Made by a program: the position numbers and the translations under genes. Positions 24,773 through 32,174 of a DNA stretch of 64,000 nt are shown here, piece by piece. Positions within the stretch are counted from its first letter, which is position 1; every line of letters begins with the position of its first letter. The stretch is from G963663525 sp963663525 (GTDB taxonomy: Bacteria; Myxococcota_A; SURF-8; G963663525), in the NCBI GenBank assembly GCA_963663525.2, contig CAXXHC010000001.1, forward strand, positions 1,178,001 through 1,242,000, read 5' to 3'. The notes beneath the pieces were generated by a model. It did no database searches and was not told the DNA's origin. It worked only from the letters and a program-made list of their open reading frames with translations.

Positions 24773-25243
24773 ATGGAAGCCTCCGTTGGAATGAGCATCA
24801 TCCGGAATTGCCTGATCGCCAACATTCAGGTTGAGCTTTACGACAGCACGGTACTTTCCATTCAAAAGCAAATCCTGGATAAAATACAGACGTCTGAAAT
24901 TAAAAAGGGAGTCATCGACCTTTCAACGGTTTCCGTGATGGATTCCTACGCTTTTCAAATGATCGCCGACACCGTGCGAATGGCTTCGTATCAGGGCGCA
25001 ACGATCATTCTTGCAGGTCTTCAGCCAGGCGTTGTATCGGCGATTGTGGATTTGGATTTCGATGTAACCGATATTCAGACCGTAAGAACCATCGAAGACG
25101 CCATGGAGCAGTTGGCCGTTTTCGCCACAGACGATCGGGAAGAAAGCGACGAATTGGAAGAGGAGGAAGAGGAGGAAGAGACCGAAGAAGTGTCTGATGA
25201 GGACTCGATCGCGGAGCAGGAAATTCCTGACGATGATGCATAG
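24773..25243 (+). CDS. rsbS: RsbS-like STAS scaffold with acidic C-terminal tail
   Basis: 156 aa. Residues 1-115 are a single STAS domain. IDLSTVSVMDSYAFQ contains Ser58, aligned with Ser59 of Bacillus RsbS, the residue phosphorylated by RsbT during activation. Bacillus RsbS ends at about 120 residues. Here an additional tail of about 40 residues is almost wholly Glu, Asp and Ser, which is unusual and could tune phosphorylation or partner binding. GAGG precedes the ATG. The gap to the rsbT-like gene is 10 bp. Confidence 0.85.
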   Translation: MEASVGMSIIRNCLIANIQVELYDSTVLSIQKQILDKIQTSEIKKGVIDLSTVSVMDSYAFQMIADTVRMASYQGATIILAGLQPGVVSAIVDLDFDVTDIQTVRTIEDAMEQLAVFATDDREESDELEEEEEEEETEEVSDEDSIAEQEIPDDDA

Positions 25244-25253
25244 AGAATCTCCC

Positions 25254-25655
25254 ATGAATGACACTTTAGTTATCGTTGAAATTTTAAGTTCGGCGGATGT
25301 AGCCCGAGCCGTCAATTCCGCAAGGAAGCTAGCCTTGGGATGGGGATTCTCGGAATCCGATCAGTTTATGATCGGTACGGCTGTTTCCGAGTTGGCGACC
25401 AATATTTCCCGGTACGCAACCGAAGGAACGATTGTTCTAAGGATCATTAACGACATCGAAAGGAAGGGATTCGAAATTACCGCCCAGGACCAAGGTCCGG
25501 GAATTGAAGATCTCGAGCTTGCAATGCAGGAAAACTACAGCAGCATGAATAGCTTAGGGCTCGGATTTTCCAGCGTGAAGCGAATCATGGATGACTTTTC
25601 CATTGAATCGACGGTCGGAAAAGGAACCTTGATAACGACGAGAAAGTGGAGATAA
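25254..25655 (+). CDS. rsbT: RsbT-like serine/threonine kinase (switch kinase)
   Basis: 133 aa from ATG 25254, chosen over in-frame codons from 25197 because those overlap the end of rsbS and lengthen the protein beyond the family norm. The GHKL kinase boxes are all present: IGTAVSELATNISRYA (N box), DQGPGIEDL (G1) and GLGFSSVKRIMD (G2). In Bacillus, RsbT phosphorylates RsbR and RsbS, leaves the stressosome, and activates a downstream phosphatase. Here no RsbU-type gene is seen. The hybrid kinase at the end of the operon is a plausible alternative partner. Confidence 0.9.
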   Translation: MNDTLVIVEILSSADVARAVNSARKLALGWGFSESDQFMIGTAVSELATNISRYATEGTIVLRIINDIERKGFEITAQDQGPGIEDLELAMQENYSSMNSLGLGFSSVKRIMDDFSIESTVGKGTLITTRKWR

Positions 25656-25662
25656 CCGACCC

Positions 25663-26250
25663 ATGGGGAGAGTGGACGTTTTCCTTGTGAAACAGGCTTT
25701 GCTCGTCGATGAGATGGAGTGCGGAGACACCGGATTCATCAAGGAGTACGAGGGCAATTGCTTTGTGGCTCTTGTCGATGTTCTGGGACACGGTGCCGAA
25801 GCTCATGACGTGGCCGTGATTGCTGAAGACTTCCTTGGTCGAACGTATCATGAAAACCTGGTTGATATCATGAACGGGCTTGATGAAACCTTGCGGTCGA
25901 CCAGAGGAGCAGTGGCTCTGCTTTGCCGATTGGACCTGGATGCCAGAATACTAAACTATACCGGTATCGGCAATATTGCGGGAAGAATTTTTGGGTCGAC
26001 CTCGACTCGTCTTCTTTCAAGAGACGGCGTGATCGGATACCACATGCCTCGTCCTAAAGAACAGACCATAGCGTTGTCTCGTGGCGATAGGCTTGTATTG
26101 TCCTCGGATGGTATTCAAGAGCACTATGATTTGAACGCTTATCCCGAGTTGCTATTGACGGATGCCGAAACCATGGCAACCTCGATTCTCAGGCTATTCG
26201 GGAAAAAAACCGATGATGCTTCCTGTATGGTGTTGAGGTACATGAAATGA
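25663..26250 (+). CDS. rsbX: RsbX-like PP2C/SpoIIE-type phosphatase
   Basis: A 195-aa phosphatase of the PP2C superfamily. Metal-binding signatures are CGDTGFI near residue 20, ALVDVLGHGAEAH near 36 and the C-terminal KTDDASCMVLRY. It is single-domain like Bacillus RsbX, which dephosphorylates RsbR and RsbS and resets the stressosome. It lies 7 bp after rsbT, and its stop overlaps the ATG of the kinase gene (ATGA at 26247-26250), so translation is coupled. Confidence 0.87.
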   Translation: MGRVDVFLVKQALLVDEMECGDTGFIKEYEGNCFVALVDVLGHGAEAHDVAVIAEDFLGRTYHENLVDIMNGLDETLRSTRGAVALLCRLDLDARILNYTGIGNIAGRIFGSTSTRLLSRDGVIGYHMPRPKEQTIALSRGDRLVLSSDGIQEHYDLNAYPELLLTDAETMATSILRLFGKKTDDASCMVLRYMK

Positions 26251-28976
26251 TTGAACTCGCAACACTAAGACAATTCGACATGGATTCCGTGGTTGAATCG
26301 AGGAAGAAAATTCACCATTTGGCCGAAGACTTTGACTATTCGCCTGTGGAAGCGGCAAGAATTGCGATCGTTGCTTCGGAAATCAGCCGGTTTGTCAATC
26401 GTCGAGGCTCCGAATCCCAAATTGATGTTCGTCTCGCGGCCAATACCGACTCCGGGCTATGGGGACTGAAGCTCGTTTTCCATTGCGGACCGGTGCGACC
26501 GCAAATTCCCGGCATGGAACTTTTTTTCGATGATCTGACTTTTGAAGATACACACGATGGAAATATCACGGTTACCGCATTCAAATACTTGCGAAATCCG
26601 AGGAATCCGCCTTCACCGGAACGCGTGACCGTCGAGCGGGAAAAGCTTAGTTGCATGTCCGTCGCCGAACTGATGGATCATTTAAGAAGCAAAAACGAGG
26701 AGTTGTCGAAAAGAGGCAAGGAACTTCAAACGTCCCAAAAGACGGCAGAAGAGGCGACAAAAGCGAAAAGTGAGTTTTTGGCAAATATGAGCCATGAAAT
26801 CAGAACACCGATGAATGCCATCATCGGATTGTCTCATTTGGCATTGAAAACCGACCTGGACAAGAAACAACGGGATTACATTCGAAAAGTCTATAATTCG
26901 AGTACTTCTCTCCTGGGCATTATCAATGATATCCTGGACTTTTCCAAAATCGAAGCCGGTAAGCTTGATATGGAGGATATCGACTTCGATTTGTCTGAAA
27001 CACTGGAACATGTCGCCAACATGATCACGGTCAAAGCCCAGGAAAAGGAAAGATTGGAGATCCTGTTCCAACTCGATCAGAAAGTCCCGAGGTTTTTGAT
27101 CGGTGATTCGTTACGACTGAGCCAGATTCTCATGAACCTCGGCAACAATGCCGTGAAGTTCACGGAAACCGGTGAAATTGTTCTAACTACCAAGTTGATC
27201 AAAAAGGACGATGAGAAAGTAAGAATTAGGTTCTCGGTCAGGGATTCCGGCATTGGGATGACGCAGGAACAGTGCGGCAAATTGTTTCGTCAGTTCAGTC
27301 AGGCGGATACTTCTACGACTCGAAAGTACGGTGGCACCGGATTGGGATTGACGATCAGCAAGAGACTGGTCGAAATGATGCACGGTGAGATCTGGGTCGA
27401 AAGCGAGCCGGGTCTGGGCAGTGAGTTCATCTTCCATGCGGAATTCGGGCTGGGAGAAGAAATCGAGAGGGAGGAGTTGATCATTGCCGAGGCATTGCAA
27501 AGGCTCCCTGTTCTGATCGTGGATGACAGCCGGACATCTCGAACGATTTTACGCGAAATTATGGAGTCGTTCTCTTTTGAAGTTCAAGAAGCGGTCTCAG
27601 GGCACGACGGTCTCGAAAAAATCCAGCAATTTCAAAAAGATCGCCCCTATGAACTCGTTCTGATGGACTGGCAGATGGTGCCGATGGACGGCATTGAGGC
27701 CGGAAAAAGAATTCGCGCGTTGAAAACGTTGCCGAAGCAGCCGAAAATCATATTGATTACGTCTTACGCCAGGGAGGAAGCCGAGGAAGCCATGGAAGAA
27801 GCCGGATTTGATGGCTTGCTGATCAAGCCGGTTTCTCACTCCACGCTTTTCGACGGGATAATGAAAGCCTTCGGAAGAGATGGCGGTAAAAAATTGGCAA
27901 AGGCTGAAAAGACCGACATCAACGAGTTGGCGAAGCCGATTCGAGGGGCCGATATTTTGCTTGTGGAAGACAATGAAATCAACCAGCAGGTCGCCCAGGA
28001 GATTTTGGAGGGTGCCGGGCTTGTGGTTTCGATCGCAGAGAATGGACAGGAAGCTGTCGAAATGGTGGCTCAGCATACTTACCATGCCGTGCTGATGGAT
28101 GTTCAGATGCCGGTGATGGATGGGTATACGGCGACACGGAAAATTCGAGAAAATCCAGAATATCGAGATTTGCCTATCATCGCCATGTCTGCCAGTACGA
28201 TGACACGCGATATTGACCAGGCGTTGGGTTGTGGGATGAATGGGCACGTCGGCAAACCCATCGACATCAAGGATCTGTTTTCTACATTGGTAAAATGGAT
28301 CGAACCGATCGAGCGCGACGTTCTTCCGGACAAAGACGAACCTCAGAAGCATGAGAACGATGACGAGGAACCGGAGGTGGAAGTACCGGAACTGCCCTAT
28401 ATCGATACAAATCTAGGGCTTAGCAGGGTCGCAGGAAATAAAACGCTTTATCTGAGTTTGTTGGAAAAGTTTCAAGAGAATTTTGTGGATACCGCAAAGG
28501 AAATTACCGAAGCTTCCAAGTCAGGGGAGCTTGATCTGGCTCAACGTTTGGCGCATACGGTGAAAGGTGTTGCCGGGAGTATCGGTGCACAAACCTTGGC
28601 AGATTCCAGCGCGGTGTTAGAGCGGGCATTTATTGAACGGACAGCCCAGGATTACGAACCATGGATCGCGCCGTTTTCCCGCTGCTTGGATGATGTTTTG
28701 ACTACTTTGAATGAGGCTCAAGCTCGTTGCGCCGCAAAACATCTGTCCGACTCTGAGAAATCCTCTGGAACCATGGAACAGCTTGCGCGTCTTTTATCGG
28801 ATCTAAGGCAAAATCTCACTTTGAATCGTCCAAAGCCGATCAAAGAGGCGATGTGTGAAATCATGAAATACTCGTGGCCTGAAGATATCGCCGTACCCAT
28901 TGACGATTTACGGAAAGCCGTATCGAAATACAAATTCAAGGCTGCCTTGAAGCTTATTGAAGAAATTGGGAAATAG
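26247..28976 (+). CDS. Hybrid histidine kinase with RsbT-like N-domain, two receivers and Hpt
   Basis: 909 aa, no membrane segments. Order: a degenerate GHKL/RsbT-like domain (1-130, ARIAIVASEISRFVNRRG resembling an N box but no G1 Gly motif), coiled coil (135-175), HisKA (His183 in NMSHEIRTP), HATPase (NLGNNAVKF, DSGIGM, GGTGLGL, about 285-400), receiver 1 (Asp474), receiver 2 (Asp618 in LMDVQMP), Hpt (His770 in AHTVKGVAGS), and about 110 residues with no call. It is a cytosolic phosphorelay. Fourfold coupling with rsbR-S-T-X implies that the stressosome signal is read by this kinase, possibly by the N-domain competing with or binding RsbT (inference). No sigma factor or anti-sigma genes lie nearby. 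Confidence 0.88.
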   Translation: MIELATLRQFDMDSVVESRKKIHHLAEDFDYSPVEAARIAIVASEISRFVNRRGSESQIDVRLAANTDSGLWGLKLVFHCGPVRPQIPGMELFFDDLTFEDTHDGNITVTAFKYLRNPRNPPSPERVTVEREKLSCMSVAELMDHLRSKNEELSKRGKELQTSQKTAEEATKAKSEFLANMSHEIRTPMNAIIGLSHLALKTDLDKKQRDYIRKVYNSSTSLLGIINDILDFSKIEAGKLDMEDIDFDLSETLEHVANMITVKAQEKERLEILFQLDQKVPRFLIGDSLRLSQILMNLGNNAVKFTETGEIVLTTKLIKKDDEKVRIRFSVRDSGIGMTQEQCGKLFRQFSQADTSTTRKYGGTGLGLTISKRLVEMMHGEIWVESEPGLGSEFIFHAEFGLGEEIEREELIIAEALQRLPVLIVDDSRTSRTILREIMESFSFEVQEAVSGHDGLEKIQQFQKDRPYELVLMDWQMVPMDGIEAGKRIRALKTLPKQPKIILITSYAREEAEEAMEEAGFDGLLIKPVSHSTLFDGIMKAFGRDGGKKLAKAEKTDINELAKPIRGADILLVEDNEINQQVAQEILEGAGLVVSIAENGQEAVEMVAQHTYHAVLMDVQMPVMDGYTATRKIRENPEYRDLPIIAMSASTMTRDIDQALGCGMNGHVGKPIDIKDLFSTLVKWIEPIERDVLPDKDEPQKHENDDEEPEVEVPELPYIDTNLGLSRVAGNKTLYLSLLEKFQENFVDTAKEITEASKSGELDLAQRLAHTVKGVAGSIGAQTLADSSAVLERAFIERTAQDYEPWIAPFSRCLDDVLTTLNEAQARCAAKHLSDSEKSSGTMEQLARLLSDLRQNLTLNRPKPIKEAMCEIMKYSWPEDIAVPIDDLRKAVSKYKFKAALKLIEEIGK

Positions 28977-29255
28977 TTTTTCCAGCGGCGATGGTTTTGA
29001 CGATTCCCGTTACCGTTGCCCGACTAATAATGGAACAATTCCTATAGGTTGCCAATACTCCGGCAGGTTATTGCAGGGCGATTCAATTCTACTTCTTTCC
29101 ACGATTTCCAAGGAAGGATGGGGGCCAAGGTCTTTCGCCGTCAGGCGAATGGCCTTGAAAACACGAAGAATCCGGGCCATCGATCCGTTCCGGATCGAAG
29201 ACCCGGGCACCCTTTAACGATTCGTCGAGTTGGATTCGTGCCGAATCAAGAATTG
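28977..29255 (+). other. 279-bp intergenic region
   Basis: No gene is seen. It contains imperfect hairpins (GATCCGTTCCGGATC near 29180, and GGCCAAGG...GGCCTTG around 29122-29157) that might act in termination of the stressosome operon, although no T-run follows them. Confidence 0.35.
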
Positions 29256-29280
29256 ATACGATTTCGCCTTCAACGATCTA
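29256..29280 (+). repeat. Left-end fragment of MITE-like family 2
   Basis: ATACGATTTCGCCTTCAACG plus GATCTA is identical to the left end of the element at 53585. It directly abuts MITE family 1 copy D, whose TA target is the TA of GATCTA. The rest of family 2 is absent here. Confidence 0.6.
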
Positions 29281-29456
29281 GCCCGCATTATTCATGAGGA
29301 TCGTAGCGAGACACCGAAAACCGAAGATATTTCATGAAGTTGGACCGATTTTCACCCGCAGGCATACTTTACAGTCTGTCGAGGATGAAAATCGGGAAAC
29401 AAGTGAAAGATCGAGGATTTTCAAGTCGCAGTAGATTCTTCATGAATTATGCGGGC
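29281..29456 (+). repeat. MITE-like repeat family 1, copy D (176 bp)
   Basis: TA-flanked (29279-29280, 29457-29458) with well-matched ends GCCCGCATTATTCATGA and TCATGAATTATGCGGGC (GCATTATT subtype). On the minus strand its last base plus the flanking TA form the TAG stop of the metallophosphoesterase gene. Confidence 0.9.
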
Positions 29457-30502
29457 TAGATCTCGTCCCAGTACATGCCGTCCTCGGAGGCGATTTCGAT
29501 GAAGATCTGGGGCTCGGAAGGATTGACTTCCACCGTGTGGATGTTCTGCCCGTTGCCGTTGGTGTCCCCTATGGAGCCGGTTTCGTAAACGGGGATCGTT
29601 CCATGCAGCGTATCGCGCACGAAAAGGTGCCCGTGGCCGACGAAGATCGCAAGGATTTTGTCGGCGACGCTCTCGGTCACTTCGTAGAAGGCGTCGCCTT
29701 CCTCGACGTAAAAAGTCGGGCTCAATGCGAAGAGATTCTCCTCGGTGTTGTCGGTGGCGGGCGGGTGATGCATGAACAGGATTGCGGGTTCGTCCTGGCT
29801 CAATTCCTCTTCGAGCCAGGCGATCTGTTCGTCGTCGAACGAACCGGTGCAGAAAGATTCCACCGAACATGCCGTGCAAAGGTTCGTGCGGGCCGAACCG
29901 CGATTGGAGTTGAGGAACAGCAGGCGCACGCCTTTATGGACCACGGAATAATACGGATCGATGCCCAGCACGCTTTTCCATACCGCCTCGATGGCCTCGA
30001 TATTGTCGGTATTGACGCCTTCGTCGATGGTGTCGTCGAAGTCCTTCTGATAGTCGTGGTTGCCCAGCACGGGATAATAAGGCATCACGAGGTTTTCCAT
30101 CTTCTGCCGGAAGGTGTCCGCCGGGTTTTCGGTGCCGGAACCGTAGTCGTTGAGGTCTTCCGAGAACAGGCAGCCCACGAGGTCGCCCGTCACCGCGACG
30201 AAATCGCTGTCGTACAGCTCGGCGTTGATCGTATCGACGGCGCTGTCGAGGTTGGCGAGGTTCTTTTCGGGCTCGTAGGAGCCGTCGTCTTTGTTGCCGG
30301 GGAGGCGTACGTGAGTGTCTGAAAATACTGCGAAACGAAACGTTTCGCCTTCGTTGCTCGTGGCTTCTTCGTTTTCTTCATCGCCCGAGAGTTCCTCGTC
30401 CCCACCGGGAACATACTCTCCCTCCGAGTCCGATCCGCCGCAGCCGACAAGAGACCAGAACAGTACGGCAAACACCAAAGCCATCGAAAATTTCCGTCGC
30501 AT
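29456..30502 (-). CDS. Calcineurin-like metallophosphoesterase lipoprotein
   Basis: 348 aa. A lipoprotein signal ends in SLVGC (lipobox), followed by a Gly/Glu/Ser-rich linker typical of surface-exposed lipoproteins. The metallophosphoesterase motifs are all present in order: FSDTH, VTGDLVG, VLGNHDYQ, LFMHHPP and VGHGHLF (Asp, His, Asn and His metal ligands). The substrate is unknown, since such lipoproteins hydrolyse nucleotides, phospholipids or phosphodiesters. Four Cys in the middle (NLCTACSVESFC) could form disulphides. The TAG stop is formed with the end of MITE copy D, so the native C-terminus may be cut or unchanged. Confidence 0.88.
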   Translation of the reverse strand: MRRKFSMALVFAVLFWSLVGCGGSDSEGEYVPGGDEELSGDEENEEATSNEGETFRFAVFSDTHVRLPGNKDDGSYEPEKNLANLDSAVDTINAELYDSDFVAVTGDLVGCLFSEDLNDYGSGTENPADTFRQKMENLVMPYYPVLGNHDYQKDFDDTIDEGVNTDNIEAIEAVWKSVLGIDPYYSVVHKGVRLLFLNSNRGSARTNLCTACSVESFCTGSFDDEQIAWLEEELSQDEPAILFMHHPPATDNTEENLFALSPTFYVEEGDAFYEVTESVADKILAIFVGHGHLFVRDTLHGTIPVYETGSIGDTNGNGQNIHTVEVNPSEPQIFIEIASEDGMYWDEI

Positions 30503-31026
30503 GATTTATCTCCCAAATTATAACATACTGATATTATTCATAATCCTAGTTCTTGAGGAGCCCTTTCAACATGCATGGATATAGTGAGAAATGATGGTGG
30601 AAGCAAGCGTCGCCTGAGTTTCTAACCGAAATCTTACAAATGAAAATGCTCCTTTCCACTTCTTCCGTCCCGCTTCAAGACCCCTCCCGCAAACGTGCAA
30701 AGTTGCAAAAATTCACGCAGATTCGGAACGACGAGCTTTGCAAGAGAAATTCGAGCGTTGCGAGACTTTTCGGTCGAAAAAGCCCGTTTTTGTCCAGTTG
30801 CTGTACACTTTTCACGAGGTACCCTCGACTCGTTGCGAGAAAACCGGGAGGAACTTTGCACGTTTCGTCGCGAGTTTGCACGAGTTTTGCGGCATGAATC
30901 GAGCATGACGTGAGTTTGCACGAAAATGCACGACTTTGCAGTGTATTCAATAGATTTCATCGGGACCAACCCATGCGGGCGATTGTACCCTGAAGCTTTG
31001 TAACATATTGAAAACATGAGACTATG

Positions 31027-31054
31027 ATGGTTCAGGTCTTCAGACCTGAACCAT
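31027..31054 (+). repeat. Perfect hairpin, 12-bp arms
   Basis: Arms ATGGTTCAGGTC and GACCTGAACCAT separated by TTCA. No T-run follows, so it is not an obvious terminator. Confidence 0.75.
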
Positions 31055-31094
31055 GTGTTTCATGTCGGTTTTCCAACCCGACGGCATGAATCTG

Positions 31095-31120
31095 TGGAGC
31101 AAGTCGGGAGACTTGCTCCA
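31095..31120 (+). repeat. Perfect hairpin, 11-bp arms
   Basis: Arms TGGAGCAAGTC and GACTTGCTCCA around the loop GGGA, 40 bp after the preceding hairpin. Confidence 0.75.
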
Positions 31121-31227
31121 ACGAACGAAGAAGGGCATTTCGTCCACCGAGATCCCAGGCGGAATGGTTTCGGGCTTGCGTCTCAACCTGTACGTCGGCG
31201 TATGGTTTGGACGCAAAAAAACACCCT

Positions 31228-31253
31228 CAACCTGTACGTCAGCGTACAGGTTG
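31228..31253 (+). repeat. Perfect hairpin, 11-bp arms
   Basis: Arms CAACCTGTACG and CGTACAGGTTG around TCAG. Half of the arm recurs nearby at 31183-31195 and 31316-31326. Confidence 0.75.
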
Positions 31254-31506
31254 AAAAACGAGTTCCTGTGTATTTACGAGAAGTTATAAAAATAACCTCC
31301 ACCCCCCATACGTGCACGTACAGGTTGGGGCGACACTTCATATACTTAGGTCAAAATTGCGGAAAATCGGGGGGATTTTGTTCCGTTTCGTCGTGTTTCG
31401 TCCGAAGTTTGCGCGAACCGGAGCAAAATGAGGCAAATATGCATGAAATTGCGCGAGTTTTGCGAGTTTCCAAGGATGGGATTTTTTGGTGGAAAAATCG
31501 GAGGTC

Positions 31507-31578
31507 GGGTGATTTTCACCCGACAATTTTCGAAAAAGATCCTTTGTGTCGGGTGAAATCACCCACGATTTTTCCTAC
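31507..31578 (+). repeat. Hairpin repeat family 4, copy 2
   Basis: Matches 15725-15800. GGGTGATTTTCACCCGAC pairs with GTCGGGTGAAATCACCC, giving a stem of about 17 bp with a loop of about 22 nt. Confidence 0.72.
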
Positions 31579-31613
31579 GGGTTGCCCGTCTTCGGGTGAA
31601 GACTGAACGTCCA

Positions 31614-32138
31614 TTATTCCGTTTTTACTTCCTTTTCATTGAAAAACAAGCTCAACCCATGGTTGACGGATTGGATCGTTCTCAGCCATTGTTCGAGATC
31701 CTGCAAATCCGTTTCCGTGAGAAAACGATCGGAATCGATCGTGCCTTCCACGGTCGTACCTGTCGCGTTCTCAACGTTTTCGCCCGTCTCCTCCCGGTTC
31801 AGCCTGCCGTTCCGGTAGAATTTCCGAAAGACATTTCCGTCTTGATAAACCGAAACCGTAAGCTCGGTACAAAGCGAATTAACAAGCGACATGCCGATCG
31901 TATGCAGTTGGATCGGTGAAGCCGCGTTCCGGTCGAACGGATAGTCCAGGTGAGAGTAGATAAAACGAAAATAGGGCAAGCCGTCGATCGTTCGTTTCAG
32001 TGCATGTCCTCTTCCGTCGTCGCTGACCCGAAAAGAGTTGCCGCTTGCTTTGACTTTGATCGTGGTCGCGTTTCCGGATTGGTGCTCGGCAAGGGTGTAC
32101 AAGACCAGGGCGCGGATGATGGAGGTTGTTGGGGTGAT
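31614..32138 (-). CDS. GyrB-like GHKL ATPase-domain protein, unusual start
   Basis: About 174 aa, one domain. DDGRGHA is a G1 box and GMSLVNSLCTELTVSVYQDG matches the G2/transducer-proximal part of DNA gyrase B (GASVVNALS type), with YSHLDYPF between. The Asn of the GyrB N box is not evident, so ATP hydrolysis is doubtful. The homologous region clearly extends upstream of the only canonical start (TTG at 32102). A good Shine-Dalgarno AAGAGGT sits 5 nt before ATC at 32136-32138, used here as tentative start. The frame is the same as that of the SGNH hydrolase gene, separated only by its TGA at 32175-32177, so readthrough is an alternative. Confidence 0.6.
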   Translation of the reverse strand: MTPTTSIIRALVLYTLAEHQSGNATTIKVKASGNSFRVSDDGRGHALKRTIDGLPYFRFIYSHLDYPFDRNAASPIQLHTIGMSLVNSLCTELTVSVYQDGNVFRKFYRNGRLNREETGENVENATGTTVEGTIDSDRFLTETDLQDLEQWLRTIQSVNHGLSLFFNEKEVKTE

Positions 32139-32174
32139 GAGAGACCTCTTTTCGATTTTTCGAACGGTGAGATT

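Larger units (their letters stand above)
30503..31506 (+). other. About 1 kb non-coding region rich in hairpins
   Basis: No convincing gene. Short frames on both strands at 30634-31017 lack ribosome sites and contain repetitive TTTGCACG words. Three perfect inverted repeats with 4-nt loops (listed separately) and the palindrome TACGTGCACGTA (31309-31320) stand out, together with repeated AACCTGTACGT words at about 31186 and 31229. Confidence 0.5.

Noticed and set aside
30634..31017. Overlapping short frames with a possible small protein
   Set aside because: Low-complexity TTTGCACG words, both strands open at once, no ribosome site.
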